DNA of 11,556 nt from Gammaproteobacteria bacterium (GTDB lineage: Bacteria; Pseudomonadota; Gammaproteobacteria; Steroidobacterales; GCA-2729495). The stretch is from the NCBI GenBank assembly GCA_030429685.1, contig JAUIEY010000045.1, positions 1 through 11,556 on the forward strand. Reading direction: 5' to 3'. Below, piece after piece: positions 7,530-11,556 of this stretch (its first letter is position 1; each line of letters opens with the position of its first letter). The position numbers were made by a program, and so were the translations under genes. The notes below the pieces were generated by a model. That model ran no database searches. It was not told the origin of the DNA and worked only from the letters and a program-made list of their open reading frames with translations.

Positions 7530-7541
7530 AGCAGTCACGTC

Positions 7542-8102
7542 ATGCCGGCCATTTCGCTGACAAGTGTCCTGTTCGGTCTGCTAATCCTGCTGCTCGTTGT
7601 GCTGGCATGGCTGATCTGGCGCCGTCGCCGGCAACTTCCGGAAGCGCGGCTGCGCCGTAACTGCAGCGGCCTGCTGAGTCAGATCCTGATCCCGACCGGC
7701 AAAGACGGCGAGGAAGCCGAAATTCATCTTGAATACGCGCTGCTATGCTCGCGCGGTATTGTGGTGCTGAATCTCAAGCACATCCGGGGCAATGTATTCG
7801 GCAGCGATACCATGCAGGAGTGGGCCGTGCTGACCGGCAAATCCCGCTTCGGCTTCCCCAATCCGCAGGACGGGCTGTATGACCGGGTAGCCGCCGTGAC
7901 AGCGCTGTTGCCGGATGGCATTCCGGTGCACGGCTATATTGCCTTTGGCAGGCAAGCGCTGTTTACCAAGGGGGTACCGTCACACGTTGTGATGTTCGAT
8001 GAACTGATTACCGAGCTGGAAAAAGAAGCAGCGCAGGAGATACCGCAAACCTATATCTCGGCCTGGGAACAGTTGCGCAACGCCGCGCGCAGCGCAATTT
8101 AA
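7542..8102 (+). CDS. Membrane-anchored NERD-domain protein
   Basis: This 186-aa protein begins with one hydrophobic helix (about residues 5-26, LTSVLFGLLILLLVVLAWLIW) followed by RRRR, predicting a single-pass anchor with the rest in the cytoplasm. The remainder matches the nuclease-related domain (NERD) pattern: GIVVLNLKHIRGNVFG (72-87), W94, FPNPQ (105-109) with DRVAAV after it, and IPVHGYIAFG with a late VVMFDEL. NERD domains resemble restriction-endonuclease-like folds and occur in DNA-processing and poorly understood proteins. The usual acidic residue of the ExK motif is Asn77 here (LNLK), with Lys79 kept and Glu64 in the place of the earlier Asp, so nuclease activity is doubtful. The gene starts 12 nt after thrC on the same strand and is probably co-transcribed, but no link to threonine synthesis is evident. 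The ATG at 7542 has no strong ribosome site. Confidence 0.75.
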   Translation: MPAISLTSVLFGLLILLLVVLAWLIWRRRRQLPEARLRRNCSGLLSQILIPTGKDGEEAEIHLEYALLCSRGIVVLNLKHIRGNVFGSDTMQEWAVLTGKSRFGFPNPQDGLYDRVAAVTALLPDGIPVHGYIAFGRQALFTKGVPSHVVMFDELITELEKEAAQEIPQTYISAWEQLRNAARSAI

Positions 8103-8114
8103 CTCGGCCATCCG

Positions 8115-8134
8115 CCCGGCGCGTTGCGCCCGGG
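8115..8134. terminator. GC-rich hairpin between convergent genes
   Basis: CCCGG-CGC (8115-8122), the loop GTT, and GCG-C-CCGGG (8126-8134) form an 8-bp stem with one bulged C at 8129. It lies in the 39-nt gap between the stop of the NERD gene and the stop of tatD. No T run follows on either strand, so it is not a classical intrinsic terminator, but it could help end or protect both transcripts. Confidence 0.4.
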
Positions 8135-8141
8135 AGCAGCG

Positions 8142-8930
8142 CTACAGGCCGAACAGTTGCTCTGTATTCGCCGTAGCCGCCGCGGCAACGTCAGCTTCTT
8201 CACGCTCCATCAGGCGCGCAACCGTACTCAGGATATGCGGCAGCACCCGCGGTTCGTTGCGCCGGGCGGGCATTTTTTCCGGCAGGTCGCGCGGCACCAG
8301 GTAGGGCGCATCGGTTTCCAGCAGCAACCGGTCCAGCGGCAAATGCGGCACAGCCGCCTGCAAATCGTGTCCGCGCCGTTCATCGCACACCCAGCCGGTG
8401 ATGCCGATATACAACCCCATGTCCAGGTATTCCTGCATTTCACCGCGTGTACCGGTAAAACAGTGCGCAACCCCGCCGCTAAGCTGCGGCAGGTAGGCAG
8501 CCAGAATATTCACAAAATCGTCATGGGCATCCCGCTGATGCAGGAATACCGGTTTCCGGCAGCTCACAGCCAGTTCGAGCTGCGCGGTAAAAGCCTGTTT
8601 TTGCGCCGCCAGTGGCGAAAAGTTGCGGAAATAGTCGAGTCCGCATTCGCCGACAGCAACCACATCGGAGCGTTCCAGCAGGCTTGCCAGTAACGGCCCG
8701 GTATCGCTGGTGTATTCCGCAGCGTGATGCGGGTGCACACCGGCAGTGGCAAACAGGATGCCCGGGTAGGCAGCAGCAAGGTCGGCAGCCTGACGGCTGC
8801 CCTGCGCAGAGGCACCGGTGACCAGCATGCGTTGCACACCGACGGCGCGGGCCGCATCGATTACGGCATCGCGATCACGGTCAAAACTGTCGTGAGTAAG
8901 ATTTGCGCCAATATCGATTAATTGCTGCAT
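8142..8930 (-). CDS. tatD: TatD metal-dependent deoxyribonuclease
   Basis: This 262-aa TIM-barrel metal-dependent hydrolase follows E. coli TatD along its length, including the N-terminal DIGANLTHDSF and the stretch YIGITGWVCDERRG (174-187). TatD is a cytoplasmic 3'-5' DNA exonuclease tied to DNA repair and quality control; despite its name it is not needed for Tat export. Likely metal ligands are Glu95 (VGECGLDY), His131 (FLHQRDAH), His156 (AHCFTGT) and Asp207 (ETDAPYL); AGVHPHH (63-69) is also conserved. The frame is open upstream to 9191, but the ATG at 8930 begins exactly where the family does, and the extra sequence lies over the divergent protease gene. No ribosome site is visible before it. 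It converges on the NERD gene and diverges from the M48 protease gene. Confidence 0.95.
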   Translation of the reverse strand: MQQLIDIGANLTHDSFDRDRDAVIDAARAVGVQRMLVTGASAQGSRQAADLAAAYPGILFATAGVHPHHAAEYTSDTGPLLASLLERSDVVAVGECGLDYFRNFSPLAAQKQAFTAQLELAVSCRKPVFLHQRDAHDDFVNILAAYLPQLSGGVAHCFTGTRGEMQEYLDMGLYIGITGWVCDERRGHDLQAAVPHLPLDRLLLETDAPYLVPRDLPEKMPARRNEPRVLPHILSTVARLMEREEADVAAAATANTEQLFGL

Positions 8931-8982
8931 GTCGATATACTGTAAGCCGTTCCGCCCGGGAAAAGTGCGCGCAAGCTTAGCG
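8931..8982. promoter_or_regulatory. Divergent promoter region between tatD and the M48 protease gene
   Basis: This 52-nt gap separates two divergent starts. On the plus strand TATACT (8936-8941) matches the -10 consensus at 5 of 6 positions and would give a start near 8948, which agrees with translation from 8983 rather than from the in-frame ATG at 8929. The -35 is poor. On the minus strand, TATATC close to the tatD ATG hints at a very short or absent leader. Confidence 0.35.
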
Positions 8983-9726
8983 ATGGACCTGCAGCAACTC
9001 AACCAGCCGCCTGCCGGCGCCAGCGACGCGGCGCAACCGCCGCAATGGCAACTGCGCGTCAGCAAACGGGCCCGCAATCTGCGTATCCAGGTATTTCCCA
9101 GCGGCGGGGTGGAAATTGTGGTGCCGGAACGGACCTCGCAGGCCACCATTGACCGGTTTGTCAGCGAGCACCGGGACTGGATTGCGCGCACCCAGCAAAG
9201 CTATCTGCGGCAACGGGCCGGGGAAAAGCTGCTGCCCGAAGAAATTGAGCTGGCAGCGGTGGGAGAGGCATTTACCGTGCAGTATTTCGCCGCCGCGCGA
9301 CCGCGGGTTCGTGAGAACGGCGATAACCTGTTGGTGTTCGTGCCGGAGGAGTCGCCCGCGTATGTCTGGCCTGCACTGCAGGGCTGGCTCAAGCGCAAGG
9401 CGCGGCGCCACCTCAGTGCCGCCACAACCCGGCTCTCAAATGAGACGGGGCTGTACCCTGAACGGCTGCAGGTCAGGCTGCAGCAGACTCGCTGGGGCAG
9501 CTGCTCGCCGAGCGGTACCGTAAGTCTGAACGCTGCCGTGGCGTTGCGAACCCCGGCGGAGCTGCGCTACGTCATCATTCATGAACTCTGCCACCTGCGC
9601 CATATGAACCACTCCAGGCGCTACTGGAGCCTGGTGGAGCGTTTTGAACCGGATTACCGGCGCATTGACCGGCGCCTGTCCGCTGCCTGGGACAGCACGC
9701 CGTTATGGATCAGTAAAGCCATATAA
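8983..9726 (+). CDS. YgjP-like M48 family zinc metallopeptidase
   Basis: This protein of about 247 aa belongs to the YgjP/DUF45 group of zinc metallopeptidases (SprT-like, M48 clan). A beta-rich N-terminal part (about residues 20-75) carries SKRARNLRIQVFP, GGVEIVVPE and RDWIARTQ. The C-terminal part has TRWGSCSPSGTVSLN (from residue 169), then the zinc motif HELCH (200-204) with Glu201 as catalytic base, and NHSRRYW, in which His210 is the likely third ligand. No signal peptide or membrane helix is present, so it should be cytosolic. Its substrate is unknown. The ATG at 8983 is chosen because a -10-like element lies downstream of the alternative ATG at 8929; a GTG at 8965 is also in frame, and none of the three has a good ribosome site. 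It diverges from tatD and converges on acnA. Confidence 0.85.
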   Translation: MDLQQLNQPPAGASDAAQPPQWQLRVSKRARNLRIQVFPSGGVEIVVPERTSQATIDRFVSEHRDWIARTQQSYLRQRAGEKLLPEEIELAAVGEAFTVQYFAAARPRVRENGDNLLVFVPEESPAYVWPALQGWLKRKARRHLSAATTRLSNETGLYPERLQVRLQQTRWGSCSPSGTVSLNAAVALRTPAELRYVIIHELCHLRHMNHSRRYWSLVERFEPDYRRIDRRLSAAWDSTPLWISKAI

Positions 9727-9762
9727 AACAGAATCTTAAAAGTTTTTCCAAGAAATCTGTTT
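9726..9762. terminator. AT-rich inverted repeat between convergent M48 and acnA genes
   Basis: AAACAGA (9726-9732) and TCTGTTT (9756-9762) are perfect 7-bp arms, and just inside them TCTT (9734-9737) pairs with AAGA (9750-9753). The loop contains AAAAGTTTTT. The repeat starts at the last base of the protease TAA stop and lies in the 54-nt gap before the acnA stop. It is much more AT-rich than its surroundings. A bidirectional terminator is the simplest reading, but the stem is weak and there is no GC-rich core. Confidence 0.4.
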
Positions 9763-9780
9763 AGTCATGACGCGGCCTCA

Positions 9781-11556
9781 CTACGCGGCAAGTTGCCGCA
9801 ATACGTAGTGAAGGATGCCGCCGTTGTTGTAGTAGTCCCACTCTTTCGGCGTATCAATCCGCACCCGCGCCGTGAATTCCTTGCTGGTGCCGTCAGCTGC
9901 TGTCGCAACCACCGTTACCGCGTCGGGCGTGCCGCCAAGACCCTTGATGTCAAAGCTTTCGCTGCCGGTCAGGCCGAGTGACGCGGCCGAGTCGCCGCTA
10001 TTGAATTGCAGCGGCAATACGCCCATGCCCACCAGGTTGGAACGATGAATTCGCTCGTAGGTTTCGGCAATGACGGCTTTTACACCGAGCAGCAGGGTGC
10101 CCTTGGCAGCCCAGTCGCGCGATGAGCCGGTGCCGTATTCCTTGCCCGCCAGCACGACCAGCGGCGTACCTTCAGCCTGGTACTTCATAGAGGCATCGTA
10201 AATAGTCATTTGCTCACCACCAGGCTGAAAACGGGTCCAGCCGCCCTCGGTACCGGGGGCGAGCTGATTGCGCAGCCGGATATTGGCAAAAGTGCCACGC
10301 ATCATGACCTCGTGGTTGCCACGTCGCGAACCATAGGAATTGAAATCGCCTACGGCCACGCCCTGTTCCTGCAGGTACTTGCCGGCCGGGCTGTCGGGGG
10401 CGATCGATCCGGCGGGCGAGATATGGTCGGTCGTGACCGAGTCGCCCAGCAGTGCCAGGCAGCGTGCGCCACTGATTTCGCCGCGCGGCGCCGGTTCTTT
10501 TTCCATGCCGACAAAGTAGGGCGGGTTCTGCACATAAGTGGAATTGTCATCCCAGGCGTAGCTTTGCCCGGTAGGCGCCTCAATCTGATTCCAGTTCGAA
10601 TCGCCGGCAAACACCTCGGCATAGGTTGACTGAAACATGTCACGATCAATGTTCTGCTCAATCAACTCGGCAATTTCCGCCTGCGACGGCCAGATATCAC
10701 GCAGATATACATCGTTGCCGGCTGCGTCCTTGCCGATCGGCTCATTGACGATGTCGCAGTTCATGGTGCCGGCAATGGCATACGCCACCACCAGCGGCGG
10801 CGACGCCAGGTAGTTCATCTTGACGAGCTGGTGAATGCGGCCTTCAAAGTTGCGGTTACCCGACAGCACGCTGGTAACAATCAGATCATTTTCCTTGATA
10901 GCTGCTTCGATTTCCGGACGCAACGGCCCGGAGTTGCCGATGCAGGTGGTACAGCCATAGCCGACCACATTGAAACCCAGCGCTGCGAGGTCATCGATAA
11001 GCCCCGGTTTGGTCAGGTAATTGGTAACCACGCGCGAACCCGGTGCCAACGAGGTTTTCACCCACGGCTTGGTCATCAGGCCTTTTTCGCGCGCCTTGCG
11101 CGCCACCAGACCGGCGGCAATCATGACCGAGGGGTTCGACGTGTTAGTGCAACTGGTAATAGCGGCGATGGTTACAGCGCCGTCCTCAAGCGGGTACTCA
11201 CCGGTATCGCTGGTGACAGTTACGCTTTTTTCATCGGCATTGTCGCGATCACGCTGGTAGAAATCCTGCGCGGCGGTCAGCGGAATGCGATCCTGTGGGC
11301 GCTTCGGGCCGGCCAGCGAGGGCACCACCGTGGCCATATCCAGTTCCAGCACGTCGGTAAACAGCGGGTCAGCCTGGCCATCTTCGCGCCACATGCCCTG
11401 CGCTTTGGCATATGCCTCAATCAGCGCAATCTGTTGCTCATCGCGACCCGAGGTGCGCAGGTAGCGCAGCGTCTCGCCGTCAATCGGGAAAATGCCACAG
11501 GTGCTGCCGAATTCAGGACTCATGTTGGCCAGGGTGGCACGGTCCGCCAGCGGCAG
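9781..11556 (-). CDS. acnA: Aconitate hydratase A, C-terminal part (start beyond window)
   Basis: The frame runs open from the right window edge to a TAG at 9781 and gives 591 C-terminal residues of an enzyme of about 890 aa, so roughly the first 300 are missing. Aconitase interconverts citrate and isocitrate in the TCA and glyoxylate cycles using a [4Fe-4S] cluster. Cluster cysteines are at fragment residues 136 (ITSCTNTSNP), 202 and 205 (GCTTCIGNSGP); their spacing matches Cys435, 501 and 504 of E. coli AcnA. Other diagnostic stretches are LADRATLANMSPEFG at the left end, SLAPGSRVV, LSGNRNFEGRIH, LGDSVTTDHISPAGSI, NSYGSRRGNHEVMMRGTFANIR and AGKEYGTGSSRDWAAKG in the swivel domain. This is the AcnA/IRP type, not AcnB. 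The close paralogue AcnD (2-methylcitrate dehydratase) cannot be wholly excluded, but no prp genes are visible beside it. An in-frame ATG at 11523 is internal, not the start. Confidence 0.94.
   Translation of the reverse strand: MPLADRATLANMSPEFGSTCGIFPIDGETLRYLRTSGRDEQQIALIEAYAKAQGMWREDGQADPLFTDVLELDMATVVPSLAGPKRPQDRIPLTAAQDFYQRDRDNADEKSVTVTSDTGEYPLEDGAVTIAAITSCTNTSNPSVMIAAGLVARKAREKGLMTKPWVKTSLAPGSRVVTNYLTKPGLIDDLAALGFNVVGYGCTTCIGNSGPLRPEIEAAIKENDLIVTSVLSGNRNFEGRIHQLVKMNYLASPPLVVAYAIAGTMNCDIVNEPIGKDAAGNDVYLRDIWPSQAEIAELIEQNIDRDMFQSTYAEVFAGDSNWNQIEAPTGQSYAWDDNSTYVQNPPYFVGMEKEPAPRGEISGARCLALLGDSVTTDHISPAGSIAPDSPAGKYLQEQGVAVGDFNSYGSRRGNHEVMMRGTFANIRLRNQLAPGTEGGWTRFQPGGEQMTIYDASMKYQAEGTPLVVLAGKEYGTGSSRDWAAKGTLLLGVKAVIAETYERIHRSNLVGMGVLPLQFNSGDSAASLGLTGSESFDIKGLGGTPDAVTVVATAADGTSKEFTARVRIDTPKEWDYYNNGGILHYVLRQLAA

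Noticed and set aside
6573..7538. 321-codon open frame antisense to thrC
   Set aside because: It has no recognisable domain and lies entirely opposite a highly conserved enzyme, so it is a composition artefact.
8931..9191. Upstream extension of the tatD frame to 9191
   Set aside because: It lies over the divergent protease gene and is cysteine- and arginine-rich shadow sequence, while TatD family proteins begin at the DIGxNLT motif.
9612..9633. Nested inverted repeats (CTCCAG/CTGGAG and CCAGGC/GCCTGG) within the M48 gene
   Set aside because: They lie wholly inside the conserved NHSRRYW-SLVER coding stretch and are explained by codon choice; nothing suggests a regulatory role.

Overview
This window looks like ordinary chromosomal DNA from a fairly GC-rich gammaproteobacterium. 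The main evidence is a fused aspartate kinase-homoserine dehydrogenase (ThrA) of the Enterobacterales/Xanthomonadales type, a TatD that follows the E. coli protein closely along its length, and an AcnA-type aconitase whose three cluster cysteines are spaced as in E. coli AcnA. I cannot name the genus. I found no tRNA, rRNA, CRISPR array, transposase, phage gene or attachment site, and coding density is high.

Layout. On the minus strand, 1-424 is the start of a MarR-family regulator cut by the window edge. A perfect 8-bp inverted repeat overlaps its start codon. Upstream of it, at 475-1686, is a CaiB/BaiF (class III) CoA-transferase with its own plausible promoter. A Rho-independent terminator at 1765-1787 separates this pair from a second minus-strand unit. 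That unit holds a P-loop ATP-binding protein of unknown function (2802-3647), followed 4 nt later by an exported HSL-type esterase (1787-2797).

On the plus strand, diverging from the P-loop gene, are thrA (3775-6216), thrC (6219-7529) and a membrane-anchored NERD-domain protein (7542-8102), with gaps of only 2 and 12 nt. Homoserine kinase (thrB), which normally sits between thrA and thrC in this operon type, is absent from the window. ThrA makes aspartyl phosphate and homoserine, and ThrC turns phosphohomoserine into threonine, so the middle step must be encoded elsewhere or by a non-homologous enzyme.

Convergent to the thr unit is tatD (8142-8930, minus), which diverges from a YgjP-like M48 zinc metalloprotease (8983-9726, plus). 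The window closes with the C-terminal two thirds of acnA (9781-11556, minus), convergent with the protease and separated from it by an AT-rich inverted repeat.

No clearly new multi-gene system is visible. The points most worth a second look are the missing thrB beside an uncharacterised kinase-like P-loop gene, the operator-like palindrome on the marR start, and the NERD protein with an altered active-site motif.
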